This document shows, in pieces, positions 1 to 10,816 of a stretch of 64,000 nucleotides of DNA; positions within the stretch are counted from its first letter, which is position 1, and each line of letters starts with the position of its first letter. The stretch is taken from positions 830,277 through 894,276 of the forward strand of contig MNCI01034026.1 of assembly GCA_015680685.1 (NCBI GenBank), written 5' to 3'. A program made the translations under genes and the position numbers. This DNA comes from Gnetum montanum. Taxonomy: Eukaryota > Streptophyta > Gnetopsida > Gnetales > Gnetaceae. The notes under the pieces are model-generated. The model saw only the letters and a program-made list of their open reading frames with translations. It had not been told where the DNA came from and did no database searches.

Positions 1-1136
1 AGGCATCGAACCTCCTTGGTAAGCGTCTGGATAAGATGGAAAGCTTGGTCTAGACCTGTTAACGGAGGTGTCTGTGCAGCAGGCACAGGAGGTTGGACTG
101 GGAGGGCGGCGCCAGGAAACGGAAACAACGGAAGAGGCTGGCTGGCTGTAGGCTGGGCGGGGATCCCTGCAAGAGGAGGGGCCTATGAAGACCACCACCT
201 ACTGGTTTGGGCAGAGGGGTTGGCAGTTGCCTGCTGCACGAAATAGGGATAGGTATACTGCGGGATCCTCTGTGGAGCCTGCATTACTGGTGCAATCGGG
301 GGCTGCACGCCGTGCACCACAGACTAAGCATGTTGCACCGCTGGGTTGGCCCACTGACCTGCGGCAAGTTGCTGGATGTATGTTTGATGCTGAGCGGTTG
401 CGGGTATTTTTTGAGTTTGCGGATGTGGAAGCGGCATGGTCTGAGCTGGGCGTGTTACAGCTACATTGTGGGGTTGTATCTGCGGGATGAAACGAGGTGC
501 GGTGGTCTCCGGGATCACCGCTGGGATACTAATTACGTGATGCGGTAGTTGTGTTTGCAACCCAGAAGGCTACGCGTTGGCCTACGAAAGGACAGGGATT
601 TGCATCTGCGCAGTCATGGCTGAGTCCAGAGAGGTTGCCTCTCCGTTGAAAGGGAACAACGGATTTACGTACGTGTGGGGAGTCAGAGTATGGAACGAAT
701 GTTCCGACAGGGCCGTGAATTCGTCCTCTGCCTCTTCCTCATGCTGGGCCTCCACCACAGGTTGTGAAGTCTGGCCTCTGGCCATGACCAACTGTGCGAT
801 AAGTTCATATTGGTGTTCGATCAAGGGGATTATGTCGTAGGCTGTCGGCTTAAAATCATAGCCCCCTCGGTGGAGCACCTCAAAGTTTCGCTTCGCCTCC
901 AGCTCGGCTCGGCTAAGAGCCAGCCTCGCCTGGATCTTGACGCATATGAAATTGTATTCTTCAGGGGTTATAACCGTGAAGATAGGCTCTTTCCCCTGAA
1001 GCCTTAATGAACGGCGCAATGGCCCTTGAGGTCTCGTTACACCAGGGGCTGGTCTTGTGGCTGCTGTAGGATTGATAGGTGCAACATCTAGATCGGTGGC
1101 GACCATGGCGGTTGTGTTTGAGTAAAAGGAATCCAT
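1..1136 (-). pseudogene. Gag of Tat-lineage Ty3/gypsy element D (partial, frameshifted)
   Basis: This is the capsid-precursor gene of an LTR retrotransposon, cut by the left edge of the window. The N-terminal 184 residues (582-1136) are open and match element C's gag N-terminus closely: both share RRSLRLQGK or RHSLRLQGK, then TPEEYNFI, VKIQA, EAKRN and YDIIPL. Downstream comes a Pro/Gln-rich linker (about 324-560), then, in another frame near the window start, a segment like GLDQAFHLIQTLT, which in C leads into the gag core. The ATG at 1136 was chosen because C's gag begins at the equivalent place just after the leader. At least one frameshift breaks the reading frame, so the copy is probably dead. 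The protease and pol of D lie outside the window. Confidence 0.8.
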
Positions 1137-1362
1137 TGATCGATGAAGTCAACGGTGACTGATAATCGGATCTAAAAGAAAATGGCTGGCAACAAAAAGC
1201 ACAAAAAGGCTTTCTACTCTGTAGGATTTCAAAGAAACCATCCTTGCGACTGATCTATACCATGCGATGGACCGTAGACTTCCTTAGAGGTATTACGTCT
1301 ATGGTTTTAGGGTATGGATCACTACCAGGGCTACCCGAAATATCTAGATCGGAGCCTGAAGG

Positions 1363-1379
1363 CCCTCCTTCTGGCGCCA
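1363..1379 (-). promoter_or_regulatory. Primer-binding site of element D
   Basis: On the minus strand this reads TGGCGCCAGAAGGAGGG, six bases after the 5' LTR ends in ...TACA. The same motif, with one or a few changes, lies at the same place in B, C and E, which marks it as the tRNA primer site for minus-strand DNA synthesis. I could not assign the tRNA. It is not the TGGCGCCGTTGCC (tRNA-Asp type) site common in Athila-like elements. Confidence 0.7.
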
Positions 1380-2079
1380 GAAAACTGTAGCGACGGAAAA
1401 CGTCGGTAGCTGGAAATACCGACCGAGGTTCCGGCGTACACAGTTTTAGCCACGGATCCACGCGAGGGCTATGCTGGAAAAACGAATCCGCGGCCCCCTG
1501 AACGGTCTTATCGATCAGACAGGGACTTATGAGTCAGTAAAACAATGAAAATTACGTAAAAAGAAAGAGATCTAGTTTGAGGAGTTGTAACACGAGCTGA
1601 AAACGATGTAGACGGATTGCAACGGAGATAATGCTAAACACGATAAAAGGAGGCTGACATAAGAGAAGCACGTAGCTTCAAGATCTGCGCTTTGACTTAA
1701 AAGTGTATATTTTGTATGAGAAATTGCACTGGGGAATCCCCGATTACAGGATGTGAAACAAGCACAAAACAACAAGCAAAACGGTCTAAACAGAAGTCCG
1801 ATCTACCTCGTGGGCTAAAGCTGAGATGCAAGGCAGGCCAAGCTTTGACGTCTACCGATCAATTGTTTCTGATTGATAGAGTCTTTTCAGCAGAACGATT
1901 ACTCCTGTCACCGGTGCTCAAAGCGAACTGTACTCTGCTTCGGCTGTAAGGTGATAATGTCAACGATTGCCAAAGCGCTGTTCTCTGTATCTCTGCTCCA
2001 AAGTGCTAAGTGCTCTGGTGCTCAGAAATATGCTTTTGCTTCTCTGATTTGCCAACCCTTGTATCTTTGTCAACTGAGG

Positions 2080-2087
2080 TATTTATA
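2080..2087 (-). promoter_or_regulatory. TATA box of D's LTR
   Basis: The minus strand reads TATAAATA at the same relative place as TATAAATA boxes in both LTRs of C and both LTRs of B. It is the likely core promoter for the element's genomic RNA. Confidence 0.6.
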
Positions 2088-2336
2088 GGCCGCGACGCTT
2101 CGTGAAAAAGGCGCAACCCTGATGACGTGGGTCCCGGATATTGCGGGTCCTATTGGCATGACCATTTTAAGTCAGACTGTGACTACGCACAACACGCTCG
2201 TTTGTGTGTTGTGCGTGTGAAGAGCAGGCACATGCTAAGCACGCTTTAATTTCTTTCGGGCTGTATTACACTCATTCGCGTTGTATTGCGTGTATGAGCG
2301 TAATCCGGTGTAAAAAACAATAAGCTCAAAATTGTT

Positions 2337-2578
2337 TTACGCTCACTACGCAACTGCGCGTAACAAAGCGTAAATAATGTGCAACTTACGCTCACTACGC
2401 AGCTGCGCGTAACAAAGCGTAAACAATGTGTAACTTACGCTCACTACGCAGCTATGCGTGATAAAGCGTAAACAATGTGTAACTTACGCTCACTACGCAG
2501 CTGCGCGTGATGAAGCGTAAATAATGTGTAACTTACGCTCACTACGCAGCTACGTGTGATGAAGCGTAAATAATGCCT
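2337..2578. repeat. Five tandem 49-bp units with TACGC/GCGTA inverted motifs
   Basis: Units start at 2337, 2386, 2435, 2484 and 2533, exactly 49 bp apart. Each reads TTACGCTCACTACGCAGCT, then GCGTRAYRAAGCGTAAA and a short AT spacer. The unit is rich in inverted TACGC/GCGTA pairs that could fold into hairpins or bind protein dimers. It lies in D's LTR upstream of the TATA box (on the element's strand), where an enhancer would sit. Confidence 0.85.
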
Positions 2579-3079
2579 AGATTTAATGATGACATACGCA
2601 ATGGTACGCACCGCCGCATAACGAGCGTAAAGACAAGTTATCCATGCGCCGCGAGAAAAAGTGTCGAACTGTTGTGCTTCTCTAGCCTTTGACTATCTTG
2701 GAGCTTATTATGCTTATTACGCTGTCGTGCATAATGGAGCGTAAACTTGTCCTTGAACAAAAGACTTAGCAAAATACACAAGAAATCACATATTACACTG
2801 CTTAAGCTTCTCCCTGTGCTGGAGCAACTATCCTTCTGATGCCGGGCTATGTCGGAACACTTATCACGTTGAGCGTCATTATGCTATGTCGCGTGATATA
2901 GTGTGAACAGAAAAAGCATAGAAAGATTAGGAATCTGTACAGGAAGTTGCGGACTTGATGCTACACGCCTCTTGGCATTGCTCTGTCTTATTCCCCCCTC
3001 TCTAAAATGCTGAGATGTGCCCTTGCCTGAATTGCGAATCTTTGCCTGAGGCCGACTCGTGATTTTTAACGGTGTTTCA

Positions 3080-4160
3080 AACATCATAGTGGATGGTTGT
3101 TGATATGTTGGCTAAGTAATGGATGTAGTGATTGAAGTAGGCCACACATGAGTGGGTCGAATGGACACTATTGATGCTAATGAGATAGGTGGAATGTAGG
3201 ATGCTTGAGTTGTCTAGGGCTGGGAGGTGATCCCTGCATAAGCATAGTGTTGGGAAAATGCATTAGTTGCTTGTGAGAAAGGCTAAATTAGTGTGGTCAC
3301 CATCTTAGAGAGGATGGATGAACCAAATTGAGGAGGGGCTATACTAGGGAGTGGTCATTGGAAGATGGTGTGGAGGGGGCTCTCATGCTTACAGTGGGCC
3401 TTGAACTCATCTTCTTTCTTTTGTGAGGCTTCCTCATAGGTTTTCCTTGTATCATGCTTGTTTGCACAGATAAGTTGAGACAAAAACTGGTGGTAAGACT
3501 CCATGAGTGGGATTATGTCAAACAAGGAGGGGTTGTACTCCCGTCCATTCTAGTGGACTCATTTGTAGTCCTTTTTTGCTTCCAAATTAAGGTAATATAC
3601 TAGTAGCCCTACTTGGATTTTGGCACAAACAAAATTGTATTATTCATGGCTTAGTACAGTTCTCTTTGGCTAGATTATGGTATCAAACGTGTTAGACATC
3701 GATGTGGAAGGTTTATCTAGATTCATATTCATAGATCGGGTTGTGAAAGTTGCTATTTGTAAAAAATGGCTAACTCTAAAAACTACAAAAAATGACTAAA
3801 TCTACTGGTAGCAGGAAAATGGCTAAGTGTAAAAAGGAAGAAAAAATGCTAAGTATGAAAATGCAGAAAAAATGCTAAGTGTGAAAACTGCTAAAAATGG
3901 CCAACTCTAGTGCTACACTCGCTATGCTGGAGCTTGCTATGCTATAGCTTGTTAAGCTCACTATGCTGGAGCTTGGTACGCTCGCTATGCTAGAGCTTGT
4001 CAAGCCTACTATGCTGAAGCTTGCTATGCTTGAGCTTGCTATGCTATAGCTTGTCAAGCTCGCTATGCTAGAGCTTGTCACACTCTGAGAACTTGTTATG
4101 CTATCTAGAACATCCAAAGTTTTGACTAAGTGCTAGTCAAAAATGTAGACAGAAATGGTT
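3080..4160 (-). pseudogene. Degenerate gag N-terminus and leader of element E
   Basis: This is the remnant of a gag gene related to those of C and D. On the minus strand around 3700-3380 the translation gives YNPSLFDIIPLMESYHQFLS followed by QLICANK, matching the YDIIPL...LVMAR segment of C and D. No long frame survives. Toward 3905-4110 the leader is made of short imperfect repeats around GCTATGCTAGAGCTTGTCAA. The remnant ends abruptly at D's LTR, showing that D was inserted here. Many expected CG dinucleotides appear as TG or CA, the decay expected of old methylated DNA. Confidence 0.7.
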
Positions 4161-4164
4161 CAGG

Positions 4165-4181
4165 CCCTCCTTCTAGGTCCA
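4165..4181 (-). promoter_or_regulatory. Decayed primer-binding site of element E
   Basis: The minus strand reads TGGACCTAGAAGGAGGG, a mutated form of the TGGCGCCAGAAGGAGGG site of D, in the same position beside the LTR. Confidence 0.5.
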
Positions 4182-4186
4182 CAAAC

Positions 4187-5709
4187 TATGATGTTCGAAA
4201 ACATTCGTGGATGGAACAATAAGAGGTCCACAGGTGTATAGCTTAACCCCGAATCCATGTGAGGGTTGTGTTAGAGAAAATAAAAATAGGGTACCCTGAA
4301 CGGTCTTGTCAATTAGACCGGGACTTACGTGGTCTTAAAATGATAATGTGTGAGAAGAGTTTATACTACGTTATCCACAAGCATCGGGTCCGAGAAGGCT
4401 AGAGCATAGTAGGGTGTCCCAGCCTGAGAACTGTGACGTGAATGTACAAATATGTATGAAAAGTGAGAAAATATAAGCATTACACTAAATTCCAAAGAGA
4501 AATGCTTGAGAAATGCAACATAATTTGAGAACAGCAGTGCACTACCCCAAAAGAGGGAGCGTAGCTAATTCACAAACGTATGCATAATGTACAATAAGTG
4601 TAGTGGGAGTGCAGTCATAGCCTCAATGGTGTCAGGTTGTGAAGTCTGGTGCTCACTTTGTTGACTTGTGCCTACCAGGTTGGTAGCCACAGTGTACCAT
4701 GTGATGTTCTACAGGGCTGCAATGGGGCTGCAATGGGGTTGCAATGTACCATGTGTTGTAGCTATGCCTCTTTATCAGTGTGGTGTTCTCTGGGTCTCGT
4801 TCGTCCATGGAGCTAAGTGCCAAGGTGCCAAAGTGCCGAATGCCAAAATGGAAGTGTCAACTGCCTTACTGGTCAAGAATGGAAGCTTCCTCCTTCCCCC
4901 TCTTCCTTGTTTTTCCCTTTTTTGAAACATTAGAATGTAGGGGTACTTATAGGACTAGGGTTATCCCAAAATGCAGATCAGGTGCCATGTGGTAGTGTGG
5001 TGGGTGGGACCACAAGATGCTGTTTGCTAGGCTTGTCCTGTGTTATGCGTAGGACATGGGATGTTGTCTGCTATGCTTGTTCTATGTTACATGCAGGACA
5101 CAGGATGCAAGCTAGGTGTGTTACACTGTGCTATGCTGCATAGCTTGACATGTGTGCTACATTGCACAACTTGACAGGTGCTACGCTGCGCTATGCTACA
5201 TAGCGTGATAGGGTGCTACGCTATGCAATGTGACATGGTGCTAAGTGTGTTATGTTGTGCTACACTACATAGCTTGATAGGTGCTACACTATGTTATGCT
5301 GCATAGTGTGACAGGGTGCTATGCTACACAATGTGACAGGGTGCTATGCTACGCTATGCTACACAATGTGATAGGGTGCTATGCTACGCTACGCTGCATA
5401 GGATGACATGGTACTATGCTACACAATGTGATAGGGTGCTACACTGTGCTACACTACACAGCATGACAGGGTGCTACATTGCACTATGTTGCATAGTGTG
5501 ACATGATGCTATGTTGCGCTACGCTACGTAGCGTGTCATAGTGCTACACTACACTACTCTACGCAACGTGACATGTGAATTTGCAGAAAGTGCCATCATT
5601 CTAACACTTAGAAAAATTTTGCAAATTTGGCAGTTGGAGCTGACTACACTTAACACTTGGAAAAAATTTGTAGTTGATATTCCGAGACTAGAATTTTTGT
5701 GGTGTTTCA
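4187..5709 (-). mobile_element. 5' LTR of element E, degenerate
   Basis: This is an LTR of about 1.5 kb. Its U5 side (about 4190-4330) aligns with C and D around CCTGAACGGTCTTGTC and GACCGGGACTTA, and its other end is GGTGTTTCA as in D. From about 5100 to 5575 it is packed with imperfect 30-40-bp units built from GCTACGCTATGCTACATAGC-like inverted motifs. The sequence resumes a different gag (element F) immediately after 5709, so E was inserted into F. Confidence 0.75.
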
Positions 5710-6600
5710 ACCTTTTCTATTATATTTGCTAAATTGGGGAATAGGGATATTAGGAGAAAGTGTTAAGGATGGGACTGTAGGACTTATTGGATCATCTTGG
5801 TAGAAATTCATAATCTTGATAGTTTGTAAGGTAGAGGATTTTAGCCTTTTCAACTTCTCCATTAGGCCTTGGCTCATTTGGAAGGCTTGATCCAAGCCTT
5901 GTGGTGGCCCTATTGGTTGTGGGGTTTGTACGTAGGACTGTGGCATCTGCTGTGAGGCTTGTAGGATTGAAGAAAGAGGTTGTGTTATGGTTGTAGCTTA
6001 TGGACCAAACAAGGAAAATGATGTTTGTGCTAGTACTTGAGGTAGAAATAGAATAAAGGGGGTGCATGACCATTGAGTTTCTTGGGATTTCACATGGGTA
6101 GTTAATAGATTTGTGATGGTAAAAACCATTGTTGCTGGTTGCACAAATTGAGGTTGTGTGGCAAATGACATAGATGTGTTATAGGTAGTTTGCTATGATG
6201 TTGATTAAGTTTGATGTGTGGCTATGATTTCTATGGGACCAGCTATGGTAGGATAGGAGGTAGTGAAAGATGGTGGCACCTTGCCCATGAAGAAAACAAA
6301 AGCATTAGAGAAAGGCATTGTGACCTTGGGGGGATTTTTTTTGTAACAATCCTTTCATAATGTTTTCATGCTTAGATTCTATCCTAAATTAATCCTCCTC
6401 CTCTTGTTGTTCTTTTGAGCTATGCTTGTCATCTTCCTTTTCCATCATGATCATTTGAGCTAGGATACTAGCATAGACATCAGTTAAAGATATTTGATCA
6501 TATAGGTATGGGACATACTCTTTCCCATCCTGATGTATAAGCTCAAACTCCCTTTTTGCCTCTACTTCCACATGTGGAATCATGACGTTGACCTACATTT
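5710..6600 (-). pseudogene. Degenerate gag of element F
   Basis: Two pieces of gag survive on the minus strand. At 6389-6583 there is an N-terminal domain segment (VEVEAKREFELIHQDGKEY). At 5710-5946 there is the core start with MNFYQDDPISPTVPSLTLSP, nearly the same as VMDFYQDDPISPVVPMLSLP in C. The region between them is the Pro/Gln-rich linker, now broken. The gene stops in mid-domain at the edge of E's LTR. It shares ancestry with B, C and D but is the most decayed of the gag copies. Confidence 0.75.
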
Positions 6601-7997
6601 TGATGCAAATGTAGTGATAACAGTATTTATTTATAGAGGTAAAGTTAGGAATCTCCCCTCTAACCCTCAAATATTTCCTACATTCAATTATGGTAGGGTA
6701 TTTAGGGTCATAGACACTCATGGCTTGTTGGAGGGTGAAGGGCAATTTGGTGGATTATTGGAAAGACATGGCTATGGTGTTGAGAATGACTTAAAATAGA
6801 CTATAAATGATGAAATAGAAGTAAATTTTAGTGAATGGAATTCAAAAACATTTAAAGGAAATGAAAATGGCTAAAAATGAAATACTTACTATAATTAGTA
6901 AGTGGAGGGTAAGGGGGGTTTACCCCTTTATCCAAAATGGAAATTTGGAAAAGTAGTTTCACCAATGCTAGCCCACTAGCTACCTCTATGTTGGGTATGT
7001 GGGAAGGAGAGGTGAGATGATGAGAATCTCACACCTTCTAATCCAACATTGATGGGGGGAAAGGTTGAAAACCAAAGTGGAAAGTTGGGTTTTTCCACTA
7101 AAACCTGGTCTTGGCAGGCTGCCAATTTTCTTAGCTTTGAAAAATGGGGAAAAGCTAACTTTCGAAAGTTTGGTAATTCTAGGAAGGGTTGCATCACCAA
7201 CTTTAGAGTTGAAAAATATTGAAATTTGCAATAAAAAGAAAAGGGAAAAGGTTTTAACATTGGCTTTGAGACTAAAAATTTCATAGCAATTATTGTGAAA
7301 ATCCTCCATCCAACCATTTGCAACCTTCATGTTGTAGTTTTGGTCATAGGGGAGAAGGGGAAGCATTGATCTTTTGGGAGTTCTAGCTAAAAAAAATATT
7401 TAAAAAGGCTTTTAACCTACAATGTTGATTTTTGAAAAGTTGGTGATCAGCCTCTCCCACGTAGGCCTCCTAATTGCTTCCACACTGGGTATGGCATAGG
7501 GTGGGGGGTGTGGTGGGGAGGAAAGGGAAAGAAGGGGGATGATATAATGAGAATCTTTCTCCTATTCCAATGTTGGAGAGAGAGAGAGGTGGGGGGGAGG
7601 GGAGAGGAGTTCAAGGACCAACATGAAAGCCTAGTAATTTTCAAAAAATGGTTTTGGCAACTTTAACCACAAAAAGGAAGAAAGTGGGTTTGGTTGGTAT
7701 GGAAACCAATGTTGGTTTTATAGAAAAAAAATGTGGCAACAGAAATTAAATGGTTGTTAAGGATTCCATGGCAGTTTCATTCTGAAAATTCACAGTAGAT
7801 GTGAAATGTTAGCACCCAAACTACCTACAACTTCCACACTGAGGTTTCTGCTGTAAGAAGGATAAGGATAACATTGGATTTTCAAGGTCTTGGCTACAAA
7901 AATGCAAATTTACTACTAAGAGACAACATTTGCAATATGGCTAACATATTTTGGCATAGAAATTGTATGGAGACCCTCCTTATAACACCAAGAAAAT
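6601..7997 (-). mobile_element. 5' leader of element F, with an internal duplication
   Basis: This is about 1.4 kb of untranslated leader between F's gag and LTR. Two segments (about 6955-7100 and 7445-7620) look like copies of each other: both carry a CCACACTGGGTATG or CTATGTTGGGTATG motif, then GGGAAGG, GATGAGAATCT and a CCAATGTTGG or CCAACATTGATGG stretch. I see no coding region. A short GA-rich microsatellite lies near 7565-7582. Confidence 0.5.
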
Positions 7998-9414
7998 TGT
8001 TGTGATCAGAAAAATTGATCACTAAAGTAAAGACTGATGGATCCTATGCACAATAATCCTCAACCCATGAATCCCCAAGGCCTTCATGAAAAATGAGATT
8101 TGGGGCATCTTGGCCAGTTTGGTAGATCAACTAGGGACTTATGAAGTGCAAAATGTTATAATAAGAAAAATAAAATGCTAAAATTAATAATAAATCTAAA
8201 TAATGCACAAAAAATAAACAAATATACCTTGCCCACAAAACCCAAAACTTAAAATTTTATTGAGAAGAAGTAAAGAATTAAGTTAGAGAAATGTGTATAA
8301 ATGGTACCTAAATGGGTAGCAGGGGGGTTCACTTGGATGGGGGTTCAAGGTTCATTGAAGTCGATGTAGTCAAGTCCATGATTTACATGTTCTACAACTC
8401 CTAATGCTATTGAACCTCCATTGTTACAATCTTAGATTTGTGAAGTTGGTCACTATTGGAGGGTGAGAAAAATGAAAAACTTGGATGCTAGATTGCTTCA
8501 TGCTAGGGTTTGGGATTCCTAGAAGTGCAACATTAATATCAAAATTTCACAAGTCTTAGGAGGATAATGCTTCCACATTGGGGTTAAAGAGAATGCAAAT
8601 GTGGGAGATTGCAAGAGCCCTTGAGTGCTTGAGAATGCCCCAAGTGTGGACTTATTACTTGGAAAAATGTGTATGATCAATGTATTCAAGTGCTAAAAAG
8701 ATGAAACCTCTCAATGGTATTTAAGGTTGGTTTTTATAGGTTTTAGGCCATGAATGGTGTTGCAAAATGGCTATGATTTGGCTTTAATTTGGCTACACAA
8801 TTGCTACAAATTTGTACCTTGTTTAGGTGAGATGGGTGCCCAAATTTGGGGGGTTAACATATATAGTAAGTGCCTTCCCCCAAGGATCATTATGTTTACT
8901 ATAAATAGTAACGGGGCCACACCTTCCACCTAGGAGATGAATCTTCCATGTTGAGCTCTCAACCATGCTTGCTAAAGTGGTTGGTCAACGTTGGAGTGCA
9001 TAAAGTGTTGAAATTTGGCTATTTTAGTTTCCACGCTAGGGGGATGTAATTTCCATGCTAAGGGTGGAGCCTCCATGCTAGGGGAAACTTCCATGTTGAT
9101 GGGGAAGGTTTCCAAGCTAAGCATGTATACTCCATTCTAGGCGAAAAGTTTCCAAAATGAGGGAAAACTTCCCACCTCTCTACACTAGGGGTAGGTGAGA
9201 TCTACCTCTTGCAAGTATTTCCATTATAGAAAAATGTATACCCCTTATAAAACCCATCAAATTGTCATTTTTGGCATTCCAAAAGGTANTATGTGAAATT
9301 GCCCATTGTGGGTTACAATCTTCACATTTACAATGAATTTTTATCTGAAGTTTCATGGGGCGAAAGTTGCATGATGAAAATGGACTATAACATGAAAAGT
9401 TTTGCAGTGTTTCA
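7998..9414 (-). mobile_element. 5' LTR of element F, degenerate
   Basis: The left end (AGAAAATTGTTGTGATCAG) and the tract GGCATCTTGGCC...GATCAACTAGGGACTTATG align with the U5 of C. The right end is GCAGTGTTTCA. It is much more decayed than the LTRs of C or D and lacks the regular TACGC palindrome repeats. A single N at 9289 marks an assembly join. F lies in the older LTR material that follows. Confidence 0.65.
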
Positions 9415-9981
9415 CTAGGTGCCCACAATAAGAGTCAAGGATTGTACAGATCTTTATTCAAGCACTAATATACCTAGACATATTAATGTGATGACAATAA
9501 AGATGAGATTCTTGAGATACCTTGGAGCACTTGGACATAAATTAATGTTTACTTTTATGCAATTTATGATTCATGCACTTCCATATTTCTAGTTAATTAA
9601 GTATACTTAATTAATACATGTAAGTACATTTACCTTGAGCATAATGTTAACACTTAGTAATTCTAGTACTATTATCACTTCATAACCTAGTAGCATTGTA
9701 ATGAGTTTAGGATGTGTATGGAAGGTGGGACCAGATACTTATGTTAGGAAATTGACTAAGGCACTAGATAGTTAGATTAGTTTCCAATTGATTACTTTAT
9801 TTCATGCATAGAATAATTAGATAAAAATATAAAATTAATATAAATCATGTACCTTGGATCCACTTAACCAGATGCTTACAATTACTCAAGTGTAGCTAGG
9901 AAGATAATGATTGTATCCATAAGTCACTATCTTTACTATTAGCATTTTAATATTTAAATCTCGCAGAATTTGATTGGAACC
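9415..9981 (+). mobile_element. Athila-like LTR fragment (3' half)
   Basis: The sequence aligns in order with the second half of element A's 5' LTR (25066-25560). Shared blocks are TGTACARATCTTTATT, a GGTGGGACCAGATACTTATGTTAGG-like block, and CCACTTAACCA. It therefore belongs to the same family as A but is a separate, older copy. Confidence 0.55.
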
Positions 9982-10816
9982 TGATGAGTGGCGAGGTACC
10001 CCTACACTCAACCATACGAATATGAGTGTCTCACACACGATCTAGTCGAACTCCACAGACAGACTAGTTGTGGTATCTAGACAGTTATTCTTAGGTCGCA
10101 GTTCACTATCTTCCCATCTGGACTAGTGTTAACTTTGTCACATATGGTTTAGCCCAGAGTGAGATGTATGATATGTTCCTATACTAATGCTACTCTTGGA
10201 AAATGATATTAACTAAACTAAGAGAGAGAGAGTGTATGAGAGAGAGAATCTAAGCTAGCCTAAGTGCGATGAGCATCCATTCCTTAATCATCCGTACACA
10301 TCTTGGACCTCGTGCACAACTACCACTGGGATTACCAAGTGCATGGCCTAAGTATGCTACTTGGTTACCAAGTAGTCACACTTAAATGCTCATGATTAAG
10401 TTGTACTCATTCCGCATTTAAAAGAAGTTCAAGGTGAAGAGATATTAACTAAGAAAGTAGTAAATAATAATAACAATTAAATAAGTAAGCTAAGTCGATG
10501 CTGCAATGATGAAGTAATTTTGATCTTTATTGCCAGTCATGTGCATGTCCAAGTACATCACACTCGAATAAGGATGTCATACAATTACAATCATCACACT
10601 GTGGGCATCCACTGGGAGGAAAGGGTTGAGAGAAAAATTGATGTAAAAAGACTTAAAATTAACTATTCTAATCACTAACTACCTACTAAAACTATCTACC
10701 TCTTATTTATAGATGAGGAGATAGACTGTGATATCATGTATGCATTATCGTGTCTAGGCTATGATATTGCGTACTCGATATCACGTATGCAATATTGCAG
10801 CCAACAAAATGATAAC
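9982..10816 (+). mobile_element. Athila-like LTR fragment (5' half)
   Basis: This fragment starts with TGATGAGTGGCGAGGTACCC, the LTR start signature of A's family, and aligns with 24149-24960. Shared blocks are ACTAGTGTGGTATCTAGA (here ACTAGTTGTGGTATCTAGA), CTTTGTCACRTATGGTTTAG, and TGCAATGATGAAG or CGCAATGAATAGG. It stops after the part equivalent to A's 24960. A GA microsatellite lies near 10218-10250. The 3' half of an LTR precedes the 5' half of another, as if an element had lost its interior. Confidence 0.55.

Larger units (their letters stand above)
1386..3079 (-). mobile_element. 5' LTR of element D (Tat-lineage Ty3/gypsy)
   Basis: This is a long terminal repeat of about 1.69 kb. On the plus strand it begins TGTAGCGACGG and ends GGTGTTTCA, so on the element's strand it runs TGAAACACC...CGTCGCTACA with the canonical TG...CA ends. 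The U5 end matches the LTRs of B, C, E and F, with a shared tract around CTGAACGGTCTT and CAGACAGGGACTTA. It contains a TATA box (2080-2087) and five 49-bp palindrome-bearing repeats (2337-2578). To its right the sequence switches at once to the older element E, so D was inserted into E. The mate LTR is outside the window. Confidence 0.85.

Noticed and set aside
3875-4117. An 80-codon Ser/Ile-rich minus-strand frame
   Set aside because: It is produced by short leader repeats in element E.
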